Assembly (NCBI RefSeq): GCF_014306625.1
Contig: NZ_JACRYL010000003.1
Coordinates: forward strand, 139,074 to 203,073
Origin: Pedobacter fastidiosus
GTDB lineage: Bacteria; Bacteroidota; Bacteroidia; Sphingobacteriales; Sphingobacteriaceae
DNA length: 64,000 nucleotides
Direction of reading: 5' to 3'
Shown here: positions 1 to 8,944 of the stretch, one piece after another
Numbering within the stretch: position 1 is the stretch's first letter
Layout of the letters: every line of letters starts with the position of its first letter
Translations under genes and position numbers: made by a program
The notes under the pieces: generated by a model
Told to the model about the DNA's origin: nothing
What the model saw: the letters and a program-made list of their open reading frames with translations, nothing else
Databases searched by the model: none

Positions 1-1
1 C

Positions 2-493
2 AGAGGGGAAACAACTCCTGAGGGCGATGCCATTGATCCTAGCGGAGACAACCCGATGTATAATCAAAAATCTTACGTCCCTTTTAGCCTAATCATAACT
101 GGGTTTAATGAAGGTGCACAACAAAATGTAAGAGTTCTACGCTATGCAGATGTTTTATTAATGAACGCTGAGGCTGCCAATGAGCAAGGCAACCCTACTT
201 TGGCTAAAACCTCATTAAATCTCGTTCGAGCACGTGCAAGAGGGGGGGGTTTAAGTGTTTTACCTGATGTTACAACTTCTGATAAAGATGCCTTACGTAC
301 AGCTATTTGGAAAGAGAGACAAGTTGAACTGGCAATGGAATCGGATCGTTATTTTGATGTTATTCGTCAGGGCAGAGGTACTGCAGTATTTGGTGCAAAG
401 GGTTGGAAAGCTAACAAAAACGAAGTTTGGCCAATTCCGTCAACTGAAATTGATAAAAGCGCAGGTACTTTAACACAAAACCTAGGTTATTAA
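2..493 (+). CDS. SusD/RagB-family glycan-binding lipoprotein, C-terminal part
   Basis: The frame is open from base 2, so the N-terminus lies outside the window. The visible 163 residues show the typical SusD/RagB C-terminus: an LRYADVLLMNAEA helix, an LNLVRARA stretch, then WKERQVELAMESDRYFDVIRQG, which in this family packs the TPR-like fold and reads ERR.ELa.E..R.fDliR. SusD proteins sit on the outer membrane over a SusC TonB-dependent transporter and capture oligosaccharides; the SusC gene should lie just upstream. The next gene starts 17 bp downstream, so they are probably co-transcribed. The family call is secure; the ligand can only be inferred from the GH144 neighbours. Confidence 0.93.
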   Translation, partial: RGETTPEGDAIDPSGDNPMYNQKSYVPFSLIITGFNEGAQQNVRVLRYADVLLMNAEAANEQGNPTLAKTSLNLVRARARGGGLSVLPDVTTSDKDALRTAIWKERQVELAMESDRYFDVIRQGRGTAVFGAKGWKANKNEVWPIPSTEIDKSAGTLTQNLGY

Positions 494-510
494 CAGCTTA
501 ATTTAAAAAA

Positions 511-1335
511 ATGAAAACAAAATATTTTTTATTGATGGCAACTATAACCATGGGGTTATCATCGTGCCAAAAGGATTTCGATCCATCTAGTTATTCTCCA
601 GCATTAAATATTGGTGGATATACAAGTGCAAAACAGGTAGCACCTAGTAATCTTGCTGCTTATTGGGCTTTTGACGGAAGCTTAATTGATAGTGTATCAA
701 ATGGAGGAGGAACCAATACTGGTACTAGTTTTGGTACTGGTATTAAAGGTAAGTCTTTACAAGGAGCGGCAAACAGCTATTTTTTAAGTTCACCATCAAC
801 CAAAGTAACTGGTTTGACTAGCTTCACCGTAACGGAATGGATAAATACTCCACCACCATCAACAGGAATTATTGGCTTATTCAGTTTATCCAACAAATCA
901 GAATTCTGGGGGAATCTAGAAGTATTTGTAGAAAATGGTAGTACTAATGAAAATGGAAAACTAAGAATTCATATTAACAAAGGTGGAGACAAAACTTACG
1001 CTGCTGATAACATTCTAAATCTTTTTGGAAAATGGACTTCGTTAGCGATTTCTTACGATGCCACTTCAGGAAACATTAAAGTGTACGTAAATGGTTCAAG
1101 AGTTAGTGCTGGAACTGTAACGGGTTTATCTGGTCCATTGGCTTTTACCAATTCAGGTAATTTAGTATTTGGAACTGTTCAATTCCAAACCACTCCGAGT
1201 CAAACAACTGGCACGACCAAACAAGATTGGGCAAGTTTTTTAACTGGTCAATTAGACGAAGTGAGAATTTACAATAAAGCTTTATCTGATGAAGAGGTTG
1301 GATTTTTATCTAAACTTGAAGCAAGAGGAAAATAG
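511..1335 (+). CDS. LamG/concanavalin-like lipoprotein (surface glycan-binding candidate)
   Basis: A 274-residue lipoprotein: the leader ends in LSSC (Cys19), a Bacteroidota lipobox. Residues about 50-270 read as a single LamG/laminin-G-3 jelly roll: AYWAFDGSLIDSVSNGG near the start, FGKWTSLAISYDATSGNIKVYVNG in the middle, and GQLDEVRIYNKALSDEEV at the end, the classical LamG closing strand. It occupies the position where SusE/SusF-type surface glycan-binding proteins usually sit, immediately after SusD and before the secreted hydrolases. I infer a non-catalytic carbohydrate-binding role at the cell surface. No catalytic motif is visible. A hairpin terminator follows, so the downstream hydrolases may have lower or separate expression. 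Confidence 0.8.
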   Translation: MKTKYFLLMATITMGLSSCQKDFDPSSYSPALNIGGYTSAKQVAPSNLAAYWAFDGSLIDSVSNGGGTNTGTSFGTGIKGKSLQGAANSYFLSSPSTKVTGLTSFTVTEWINTPPPSTGIIGLFSLSNKSEFWGNLEVFVENGSTNENGKLRIHINKGGDKTYAADNILNLFGKWTSLAISYDATSGNIKVYVNGSRVSAGTVTGLSGPLAFTNSGNLVFGTVQFQTTPSQTTGTTKQDWASFLTGQLDEVRIYNKALSDEEVGFLSKLEARGK

Positions 1336-1370
1336 ACCTTCCTAAATCTTATTAAGGCAATAAACAATTA

Positions 1371-1398
1371 AAGGGTTGCTGTTTCGGCAACCCTTTTT
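1371..1398 (+). terminator. Rho-independent terminator after the LamG lipoprotein
   Basis: The arms AAGGGTTGC and GCAACCCTT enclose a TGTTTCG loop and are followed by a T run. It lies between the LamG gene and the first GH144 gene, so it may tune rather than block read-through into the hydrolases. Confidence 0.75.
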
Positions 1399-1407
1399 AA
1401 CTTCCAA

Positions 1408-3075
1408 ATGATGAGCAAATTTTATTCTTATATTCTAATTCTCTCCGTTTTCATTTTTGCCTGCAAAAAAAGCGATACCCCTACTCCTATTGCCCCAGTT
1501 ACTCCACCATCATCTTATTCTTTTTCTGATCTGAAAGTAAATGGCACTTATAGTGGCTTTACTTATTATGGTTTAAACAACGTTCCTATTGTTAAAATTA
1601 CCTTTTCTACACCTATAAACTTAACTTCCGTTAGCGGAAACATTACATTAAATGATGCAAGTGGTACGGCCATTGCATTTACTCCAACTTTAGAGAATAA
1701 CGATAATACAGTTGTAATTACTCCATCAACCTTAAAACCTATTACAAAATATATTTTAGCCGTTAATACTGGTCTTCTTTCAAAAGCGGGCAATAAACTT
1801 CAAACGGCAATAACCGTAAATTTAATTACCGCTGTTGATGATACCGATAAATTCCCCCGCATCACCGACGATGAACTGCTAACCCTAGTTCAAAAGCAAA
1901 CTTTCAAGTATTTCTGGGATTTTGGCCATCCTAATAGCGGTTTGGCAAGGGAAAGAAACACATCTGGCAACACGGTTACTTCTGGTGGTTCAGGCTTTGG
2001 AATCATGGCTTTGGTTACTGGTATTAGTCGCAATTTTATTAGCAGAGCCGATGGGCTTACCCGAATGCAAAAAATTGTTGCCTTTTTAAAAACAGCAGAA
2101 CGTTTTCATGGTGCCTATCCACATTGGTTGGATGGTAATACTGGAAAAGTAATTCCGTTCAGCACAAAAGATAACGGTGGCGATTTAGTAGAAACTTCTT
2201 ACCTAATGGCTGGTTTAATTACTGCTCGTCAATATTTTAATGGAGCTGATGCTTCAGAAACGACTTTAAGAAACGACATTAATACCATCTACAATGGCGT
2301 AGAATGGAGCTGGTATCGTAAAGATAATAGCAATACTTTGTATTGGCACTGGAGTCCGAACTATAATTGGGACATGAACTTGCCGATTAAAGGTTGGAAC
2401 GAATGTTTGGTTACTTATGTTATGGCAGCCTCTTCTCCAACTTATTCTATTCCAAAAACAGTTTACGATACAGGTTGGGCACAAAATGGTGCAATGAAAA
2501 ATGGCAATACGTATTATGGTGTTCAATTGCCACTCGGATCTGCAAATGGAGGCCCATTATTTTTTGCCCACTATTCTTTTATGGGAATTAATCCTACCGG
2601 CCTAGTTGATGCTTATGCCAATTACGAAACACAAACAAAAGCGCATACGTTAATTAATTACAATTACTGTAAAGCCAATCCGCTTGGTTTTTATGGATAT
2701 GGAGAAAATGTTTGGGGTTTAACTGCAAGCGATATTCCGAATGGCTACACAGCAAGTGCACCTGGAAATGATGTAGGTGTAATTGCACCAACGGCAGCCC
2801 TTTCATCTATGGCTTATACCCCAACAGAATCGATGCAGGCACTTAAATACTTCTATTACAAATTGGGCAATAAAACTTGGGGGGATTACGGTTTTTACGA
2901 TGCGTTTTCGTTGCAAGATCAATGGTTTGCATCATCAACTCTTGCAATTGATCAAGGTCCGATAATCGTAATGATAGAAAATTATAGATCTAAATTGATC
3001 TGGAACTTATTTATGAGCGCACCTGAAGTAAAAGCAGGCATGAAAAATCTCGGTTTCAGTAGTCCAAATCTCTAA
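1408..3075 (+). CDS. GH144-type (glucoamylase-domain) lipoprotein with N-terminal Ig-like domain
   Basis: A 555-residue lipoprotein: hydrophobic leader then FACKKSDTP, lipobox Cys near residue 19. Residues about 30-145 form a bacterial Ig-like (Big_5-type) domain with VKITFSTPINLTSVSGN. From about residue 155 to the end is the Pfam glucoamylase (PF10091) fold used by CAZy family GH144: LLTLVQKQTFKYFWDFGHP, SGLARERN, a GFGIMALVTGI segment, HWLDGNTGKV, DNGGDLVETSYLMAGL, WNECLVTYVMAASSPTY, and the terminal AIDQGPIIVMIENYRSKLIWNLFM. Characterised GH144 members are endo-beta-1,2-glucanases. A paralogue without the Ig domain follows after 18 bp. Probably acts at the cell surface on polymer before import. 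Family placement is secure; substrate follows from the family. Confidence 0.88.
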   Translation: MMSKFYSYILILSVFIFACKKSDTPTPIAPVTPPSSYSFSDLKVNGTYSGFTYYGLNNVPIVKITFSTPINLTSVSGNITLNDASGTAIAFTPTLENNDNTVVITPSTLKPITKYILAVNTGLLSKAGNKLQTAITVNLITAVDDTDKFPRITDDELLTLVQKQTFKYFWDFGHPNSGLARERNTSGNTVTSGGSGFGIMALVTGISRNFISRADGLTRMQKIVAFLKTAERFHGAYPHWLDGNTGKVIPFSTKDNGGDLVETSYLMAGLITARQYFNGADASETTLRNDINTIYNGVEWSWYRKDNSNTLYWHWSPNYNWDMNLPIKGWNECLVTYVMAASSPTYSIPKTVYDTGWAQNGAMKNGNTYYGVQLPLGSANGGPLFFAHYSFMGINPTGLVDAYANYETQTKAHTLINYNYCKANPLGFYGYGENVWGLTASDIPNGYTASAPGNDVGVIAPTAALSSMAYTPTESMQALKYFYYKLGNKTWGDYGFYDAFSLQDQWFASSTLAIDQGPIIVMIENYRSKLIWNLFMSAPEVKAGMKNLGFSSPNL

Positions 3076-3093
3076 CATCCCTTTATACATCCA

Positions 3094-4461
3094 ATGAAAA
3101 TTACATTCCGACACTTCTGCTTTTTGTTTTTAACCGCTTTAACCTGTTCATCCTGTGCACAAAAAGTTAAGGAAACTTATAATCCCGACTTAACTATAAA
3201 GAAAAATCTTTCAGACGATCAGTTATTGGATTTAGTAGAGCAACAAACCTTCCAATATTTTTGGGATGGTGCAGAGCCAACTTCTGGTGCAGCTAGAGAA
3301 CGCTTCCATGTAGATAATATTTATCCAGATAACGACAAAAGTACAGTTGCAACTGGTGCTACTGGGTTTGGATTAATGTCTATTTTAAGTGGGATAGATC
3401 GAGGATACGTGACTAAAAAAGAAGGGCTAGAACGCTTAAACAAAATTCTGGATTTCTTAGCGAAAGCAGATCGTTTTCACGGTGCTTGGTCGCATTGGAT
3501 TTATGGAGAAACAGCGAAGGTTCATCCTTTCGGAAAGAAAGATAATGGTGGCGATCTTGTAGAAAGCTCTTTCGTGGCTCAATCTCTTATATGCATTAAT
3601 GCTTATTACAAAAATGGAAATGCTGAAGAAAAAACTTTGGCAAAAAAAGCTGATGAACTTTGGAAAGGCATCGACTTTAATTGGTACCGTAATGGAGATC
3701 AAAATGTGCTTTATTGGCATTGGTCGCCAGAATATAAATGGGAAATGAATTTTCCAGTTAAAGGTTACAACGAATGTTTAATCATGTATGTTTTAGCTGC
3801 CTCCTCTCCAACGCATACCGTTCCAGCGGAAGTTTATCACCAAGGTTGGGCAAGAAATGGAGCAATTAAAGCCAAATTTGAATTATATGGGCATCCTTTT
3901 ACTTTAGATTATCAAGGTCAAAAGAATTCCGTCGGACCATTATTTTGGGCACATTATTCTTATTTGGGCTTAAATCCGAAAGGCTTAAAAGATCAGTATG
4001 CTGATTATTGGGAAAATAATGTAAATCAAACTTTGGCCATCCATGATTATTGTGTGGCTAATCCAAAAGGCTTTAAAGGTTACGGTGAAAATAACTGGGG
4101 TTTAACGGCAAGTTATTCTGTTAAAGGTTACGCAGCACATAATCCTCAAGAAGATTTTGGAGTGATCTCCCCTACCGCAGCCATTTCCTCTCTTCCATAT
4201 ACTCCAAAAGAATCTATGAAAGTGATTAGACATTTATATGAGAATTTAGGCGATAAGGTTTGGGGTAAATATGGTTTTTATGATGCCTTTTCAGAAACTG
4301 AAAATTGGTATCCAAAAAGATATTTAGGAATAGATCAAGGCCCAATGGTGGTGATGATCGAAAACCATAGATCTGGATTACTCTGGAAATTATTTATGAG
4401 TAATCCTGATGTACAAAAAGGATTAGCAAAATTGGGTTTTGAAAGCCCAGAGATAAAATAA
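3094..4461 (+). CDS. GH144-type (glucoamylase-domain) lipoprotein
   Basis: A 455-residue paralogue of the preceding gene without its Ig-like domain. The leader ends in TCSSC (lipobox Cys near residue 21). The catalytic fold starts at about residue 37 (LSDDQLLDLVEQQTFQYFWDGAEP) and shares block after block with its neighbour: SGAARERF, FGLMSILSGIDRGYVT, DRFHGAWSHWIYGETAKVHPF, DNGGDLVESSFVAQSL, NECLIMYVLAASSPTHTVP, and GIDQGPMVVMIENHRSGLLWKLFM. The 18-bp gap argues for one transcript and an origin by tandem duplication. Having two GH144 enzymes may separate initial attack from oligosaccharide trimming. A diverged copy of the last 43 bp of this gene occurs at 4681-4724. Confidence 0.88.
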   Translation: MKITFRHFCFLFLTALTCSSCAQKVKETYNPDLTIKKNLSDDQLLDLVEQQTFQYFWDGAEPTSGAARERFHVDNIYPDNDKSTVATGATGFGLMSILSGIDRGYVTKKEGLERLNKILDFLAKADRFHGAWSHWIYGETAKVHPFGKKDNGGDLVESSFVAQSLICINAYYKNGNAEEKTLAKKADELWKGIDFNWYRNGDQNVLYWHWSPEYKWEMNFPVKGYNECLIMYVLAASSPTHTVPAEVYHQGWARNGAIKAKFELYGHPFTLDYQGQKNSVGPLFWAHYSYLGLNPKGLKDQYADYWENNVNQTLAIHDYCVANPKGFKGYGENNWGLTASYSVKGYAAHNPQEDFGVISPTAAISSLPYTPKESMKVIRHLYENLGDKVWGKYGFYDAFSETENWYPKRYLGIDQGPMVVMIENHRSGLLWKLFMSNPDVQKGLAKLGFESPEIK

Positions 4462-4808
4462 AACCACCCCCTTTAATTCCCCCGCCAGCGGGGGAGATTG
4501 GGTGCAAAACTGCAAGCGACTAAATGTTGGTTGCATCAAGCTATCCCCCCTTTGGAGGGGGAAACTAAAGAGTGTGCTTTGAACCAGTGGGTTTTGCTCA
4601 CCGCCCACTAAATCCCTCTCTTACAGGAGAGGGAGAGCAGAGAAAAAGTTAAAGCAAAAGACTCTGATAGGGTGAGGTAAAAAAAAGATTAACAAAATTG
4701 GGATTTGAAAGCCCAGAGATAAATCGTCATTGCGAGGCACGAAGCAATCTTATTTGCGAGTGAGATTGCTTCGTGCCTCGCAATAATGGAAAAATATAAT
4801 TACAACTA
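4462..4808. repeat. 347-bp gap of composite palindromic repeats plus a copied gene tail
   Basis: No gene is supported. Bases about 4465-4640 contain C-rich/G-rich palindromic fragments (CCCCCGCCAGCGGGGG; CCCCCCTTTGGAGGGGG) like the dispersed repeats at 35905-36012. Bases 4681-4724 are a diverged copy of the 3' end of the upstream GH144 gene. Bases 4725-4784 are one copy of the CGTCATTGCGAGGCACGAAG hairpin repeat. A minus-strand reading frame across this area has no family features and is rejected. Confidence 0.75.
4725..4784. repeat. REP-like hairpin, CGTCATTGCGAGG family, copy 1
   Basis: The left arm CGTCATTGCGAGGCACGAAG continues into CAATCT, and the right arm AGATTGCTTCGTGCCTCGCA ends in AATAATGG, giving a long hairpin. 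Related copies, full or partial, lie near 24988, 37897, 49403, 50926, 53701, 54242 and 56821. Confidence 0.85.
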
Positions 4809-6554
4809 ATGAGAAAAACCATACTCACACTTTTCTTCTTAACAACTTTCTTTAGCGTTTTTGCTCAAAAGCAGAGAACCTACTGTAATCCCATAAATGT
4901 AGATTACGGCTACACGCCTTTCGAATCTTTTACAGAATGGGGAAAACATCGTGCCACAGCCGATCCTGTTATCGTAAATTACAAAGGCGAATTTCTACTC
5001 TTTAGCACCAACCAATGGGGTTATTGGCACAGCTCCGATATGCTGAACTGGAAATTCATAGAGCGTAAATTTCTTCGCCCGTGGAATAAAACCAAGGATG
5101 AACTGTGCGCTCCCGGAGTTGGCATTATTGGCGATACGGTTGTTGTTTTCGGAAGTACTTATACTAAAAACTTTACCCTTTGGGGAAGCACAGATCCAAT
5201 CGGAAACAAATGGTTCCCACTAGTTGATTCGCTAGAAATTGGCGGATGGGATCCATCATTTTTTACCGATGATGATGGCAAATTTTATATGTACAATGGA
5301 AGTAGCAATAATTACCCGATGTATGGTGTAGAGTTAGATCGTAAAACTTTTCAACCTAAAGGAACGCGTTCACCCATGTATTTACTTCAAAGTTGGCGGT
5401 ATGGCTGGCAGCGATTCGGCGAATATATGGACGACACTTTTCTTGATCCTTTTGCTGAAGGCGCTTGGATGACCAAACATAATGGCAAATATTATTTCCA
5501 ATATGGTGCTCCCGGAACCGAGTTTAGCGGTTATTCGGATGGAGTTGTGGTTGGAACCAAACCGTTGTTTTATGATAGCCCTTCAACACCTCAGTCTGAT
5601 CCTTTAAGTTACAAAGGCGGTGGCTTTTCGCGAGGTGCTGGTCATGGGGCAACTTTTCAAGACAACAGCAAAAACTATTGGCACATTTCTACAAGCATTA
5701 TTTGTGTAAAGAATACTTGGGAAAGAAGAATGGGAATTTGGCCGACAGGTTTTGATAAAGATGATGTAATGTGGACGAATACAGCTTTTGGCGATTATCC
5801 GCTTTATCTTCCGGCAGAAAGAAAAGAAAATGGCCCTGCTGGTCCAGGTTGGATGTTGATTAACTACAAAAAGCCAGTTACCGTATCTTCTACACTCGGC
5901 AGTTTTAATGCCAACAATGCTGTTGATGAAAGTATAAAAACCTATTGGAGCGCAAAAACGGCTAATAATGGCGAATGGATTCAAACCGATTTAGGAAGTT
6001 TAGCAACGGTTAACGCAATTCAGATTAACTATGCTGATCAAGATGCTGAATTTATTGGCAAACAGATTGGCATTTTTCATCAATACAAAATTCTTTCCTC
6101 GCTTGATGGTAAAAAATGGACTACACTTGTAGATAAAAGTGAGAACAAAACCGATGTTCCTCATGATTATATCGAACTGGCTAAACCTGTAAAAACAAGA
6201 TTCATCAAAATGGTAAACATCCACATGCCAACTGGCAAATTTGCCATTAGTGGGTTACGTGTTTTCGGCAATGGAAATGGCGAAAAACCATCAGAAGTAA
6301 AGAACTTAATTGTGCTGAGAACCGAAAAAGATAAACGGAGTGCTTACATTAAATGGCAACCTGTTGATAATGCCTTTGCCTATAATTTGTATTACGGAAC
6401 TGCACCAGACAAACTCTATAACTGCATCATGATTCATGATTTTAATGAATATTGGTTTAAGGCAATGGACAGTCAAAAAGCATATTACTTTTCTATAGAA
6501 GCGATAAACGAGAATGGAGTTTCAATAAAAACTACTGTAAAAAAAGTTGATTAA
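4809..6554 (+). CDS. GH43-like five-bladed beta-propeller glycosidase with F5/8C and Fn3-like C-terminus
   Basis: 581 residues with a signal peptide (MRKTILTLFFLTTFFSVFAQ, cleavage after Ala-Gln). Residues about 20-340 resemble GH43-clan enzymes: the general-base position in HRATADPVIV, a GGWDPSFFTDDDGKFYMY blade carrying the likely pKa-modulating Asp, and FAEGAWMTKHNGKYYFQYG with the likely general-acid Glu. Residues about 350-490 look like an F5/8 type C (discoidin) carbohydrate-binding domain (NAVDESIKTYWSAKTANNGEWIQTDLG). The last 90 residues resemble Fn3. Subfamily and linkage are not decidable by eye. It lies in the GH144/GH3 locus, 25 bp before the GH3 gene, so it probably removes side groups or acts on released oligosaccharides. 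Confidence 0.78.
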   Translation: MRKTILTLFFLTTFFSVFAQKQRTYCNPINVDYGYTPFESFTEWGKHRATADPVIVNYKGEFLLFSTNQWGYWHSSDMLNWKFIERKFLRPWNKTKDELCAPGVGIIGDTVVVFGSTYTKNFTLWGSTDPIGNKWFPLVDSLEIGGWDPSFFTDDDGKFYMYNGSSNNYPMYGVELDRKTFQPKGTRSPMYLLQSWRYGWQRFGEYMDDTFLDPFAEGAWMTKHNGKYYFQYGAPGTEFSGYSDGVVVGTKPLFYDSPSTPQSDPLSYKGGGFSRGAGHGATFQDNSKNYWHISTSIICVKNTWERRMGIWPTGFDKDDVMWTNTAFGDYPLYLPAERKENGPAGPGWMLINYKKPVTVSSTLGSFNANNAVDESIKTYWSAKTANNGEWIQTDLGSLATVNAIQINYADQDAEFIGKQIGIFHQYKILSSLDGKKWTTLVDKSENKTDVPHDYIELAKPVKTRFIKMVNIHMPTGKFAISGLRVFGNGNGEKPSEVKNLIVLRTEKDKRSAYIKWQPVDNAFAYNLYYGTAPDKLYNCIMIHDFNEYWFKAMDSQKAYYFSIEAINENGVSIKTTVKKVD

Positions 6555-6579
6555 ATTTTAAAGAATAAACACATATATA

Positions 6580-8877
6580 ATGAATAGAGCGAACATCCTA
6601 GTTGTTTTTTTAACAATTCTTGCACTGAACACATCAGCGCAAACCAAAAAACCAGTTTCTGCCGAAGAAGCGAAAATGAATACGTTCATTAATAACTTAT
6701 TGGCAAAAATGACCGTTGATGAAAAAATCGGACAACTTAATTTACCGAGTTCTGGCGATATAACAACAGGACAGGCAAATAGTAGCGACATTGCCAAGAA
6801 AATTAAAGATGGGCAAGTAGGAGGTTTATTTAACATTAAAGGTGTTGAAAAAATTAAAGCTGTTCAAAAAGTAGCAGTAGAGAATAGCAGAATGAAAATT
6901 CCATTGTTATTTGGAATGGACGTGATTCATGGTTACAATACTGTTTTTCCTATTCCATTAGGAATGAGTTGTACTTGGGATATGGCCGCTGTTCAAAAAT
7001 CGGCCCGAGTTGCAGCAATTGAAGCCAGTGCAAGTGGAATTAACTGGACCTTCTCTCCTATGGTAGATATTTCTCGCGATCCACGTTGGGGAAGAATCTC
7101 TGAAGGAAGCGGTGAAGATGCTTATCTAGGATCGCAGATTGCAAAAGCAATGGTAAGAGGTTACCAAGGTAAATTACAAGCCAACAATGAGATTTTAGCC
7201 TGCGTAAAACATTATGCATTATATGGTGCAGCAGAAGGCGGTAGAGATTACAATACTACCGACATGAGCAAAGTTAGAATGTACAATGAATATCTTCCTC
7301 CGTACAAAGCCGCCGTTGATGCAGGTGCAGCAAGTATTATGGCTTCGTTTAACGAAGTTGATGGAATTCCTGCGACTGGGAGCAAATGGTTAATGACAGA
7401 AGTGCTTCGTAACCAATGGGGATTTAAAGGTTTTGTTGTAACAGATTATACTGGAATTCCTGAGATGATTGCGCATGGAATGGGCGATTTACAAACAGTA
7501 TCTGCTTTAGCTTTAAACGCAGGTGTAGATATGGATATGGTTGGAGAAGGTTTTTTAGGCACATTGAAAAAATCTTTATCTGAGAAAAAGGTTACCCTTC
7601 AACAAATTGACAATGCCTGTAGATTAATTCTTCAAGCCAAATATAAATTAGGTTTATTCGCAGATCCATATAAATTCTGTGATGCACAAAGGGCAGAAAA
7701 AGAAGTTTTCAGTCCTGAGAATCGTCAAATTGCTAGAGAGGTTTCTGCAGAGAGTTTCGTTTTATTAAAGAACGACAACAATATTTTACCACTTAAAAAA
7801 ACTGGAACAATTGCTTTAATCGGCCCATTGGCAGATAACACTGCGAATATGTACGGTACTTGGAGCGTTGCGGCTTTGTTTGATAAATCGGTTACAGTTT
7901 TACAAGGCTTAAAAAATGCTCTGGGTAATGACGCTAAAATTTTAACTGCTCATGGTTCCAACTTCTTGGCAGATTCTGCAATGGAGCATCGCTATGTAAA
8001 TATCCACAATCCAACTTATGTTCGCGATCCAAGAAGCGAAGCTGATCTGATTAAAGAAGCTTTAAAAGTTGCAGAAAAATCGGATGTGATTGTAGCCACA
8101 ATTGGTGAAGGCTCTGAATTTACAGGAGAAAGCAGTAGCGTTACCGATATTCAAATTCCTGAAACACAGAAAAATTTATTAAAAGCCTTAGCGAAAACCG
8201 GCAAACCAATTGTTTTGGTTTTATTTACGGGTCGCCCATTGGCTTTGAAATGGGAAAATGAAAATATTCCCGCAATCTTAAATGTTTGGTTTCCTGGAAG
8301 CGAGGCAGGTAATTCAATCGCCGATGTTCTTTTCGGGAACGTAAATCCTTCAGGGAAATTAAGTACAACTTTCCCTCAAAACGTGGGTCAGGTGCCACTT
8401 TATTATGCACACAAAAATACTGGCAGACCTTTAGCAGATGGAAAATGGTTCGAAAAGTTCCGTTCAAATTATTTAGATGTGAGCAACGATCCATTATTCC
8501 CATTTGGTTATGGCTTGAGTTACACTTCTTTTAGTTACAGCGATATTAAATTAAGTTCGAATACTTTAACCAAAGGTAAATCCATCACGGCATCGGTTAC
8601 CTTAACAAATACAGGAAAATACGACGGCAAGGAAGTTGTACAACTTTACACTAGAGATTTAGTGGGAAGCATAACGCGTCCGGTTAAAGAGCTTAAAGGC
8701 TTCCAAAAAATTAGCTTAAAAGCTGGCGAAAGCAAACAGATAAGTTTTACCATCTCAGAAAACGACCTTAAATTCTACAATTCGGATTTAAAATTTGTTG
8801 CAGAACCTGGTGATTTTAAATTATTTATCGGCACAAACTCGCGTGATGTGAAGGAAACATCGTTTACATTAAAATAA
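6580..8877 (+). CDS. bglX: GH3 beta-glucosidase (BglX-like), secreted
   Basis: 765 residues with a signal peptide (MNRANILVVFLTILALNTSAQ). The N-terminal GH3 barrel shows MTVDEKIGQL, FGMDVIHGYNTVFPIPLG, SPMVDISRDPRWGRISEGSGEDAYLG-type signatures and KHYALYGAAEGGRDYN. The nucleophile is Asp289 in VVTDYTGIPE. The alpha/beta sandwich starts near residue 385, and the IGEGSEFTGESSS motif aligns with BglX-type acid/base loops, making Glu517 the candidate. The C-terminal Fn3-like domain (about 680-765) is standard. The length matches BglX. As the last gene of the GH144 locus it would split sophoro-oligosaccharides to glucose in the periplasm; some GH3 enzymes are known to act on beta-1,2 linkages, but that specificity is inferred here. 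Confidence 0.93.
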   Translation: MNRANILVVFLTILALNTSAQTKKPVSAEEAKMNTFINNLLAKMTVDEKIGQLNLPSSGDITTGQANSSDIAKKIKDGQVGGLFNIKGVEKIKAVQKVAVENSRMKIPLLFGMDVIHGYNTVFPIPLGMSCTWDMAAVQKSARVAAIEASASGINWTFSPMVDISRDPRWGRISEGSGEDAYLGSQIAKAMVRGYQGKLQANNEILACVKHYALYGAAEGGRDYNTTDMSKVRMYNEYLPPYKAAVDAGAASIMASFNEVDGIPATGSKWLMTEVLRNQWGFKGFVVTDYTGIPEMIAHGMGDLQTVSALALNAGVDMDMVGEGFLGTLKKSLSEKKVTLQQIDNACRLILQAKYKLGLFADPYKFCDAQRAEKEVFSPENRQIAREVSAESFVLLKNDNNILPLKKTGTIALIGPLADNTANMYGTWSVAALFDKSVTVLQGLKNALGNDAKILTAHGSNFLADSAMEHRYVNIHNPTYVRDPRSEADLIKEALKVAEKSDVIVATIGEGSEFTGESSSVTDIQIPETQKNLLKALAKTGKPIVLVLFTGRPLALKWENENIPAILNVWFPGSEAGNSIADVLFGNVNPSGKLSTTFPQNVGQVPLYYAHKNTGRPLADGKWFEKFRSNYLDVSNDPLFPFGYGLSYTSFSYSDIKLSSNTLTKGKSITASVTLTNTGKYDGKEVVQLYTRDLVGSITRPVKELKGFQKISLKAGESKQISFTISENDLKFYNSDLKFVAEPGDFKLFIGTNSRDVKETSFTLK

Positions 8878-8897
8878 AATATTATTAGGTTGGTTAT

Positions 8898-8934
8898 AAA
8901 CCCCAGACTGTTGCAAAATAGCTGGGGTTTTTTA
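8898..8934 (+). terminator. Rho-independent terminator of the glycan locus
   Basis: The arms AACCCCAG and CTGGGGTT flank an ACTGTTGCAAAATAG loop and are followed by a run of six T. It sits 20 bp after the GH3 stop codon and closes the hydrolase operon. Confidence 0.88.
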
Positions 8935-8944
8935 ATTTTGTTAT

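Noticed and set aside
4423..4608. 61-codon minus-strand frame after the GH144 gene
   Set aside because: It is antisense to the gene end and runs through CCCC/GGGG palindromic repeats.
5604..5984. 126-codon minus-strand frame inside the GH43-like gene
   Set aside because: It is antisense to a well-supported coding region, with no recognisable domain.
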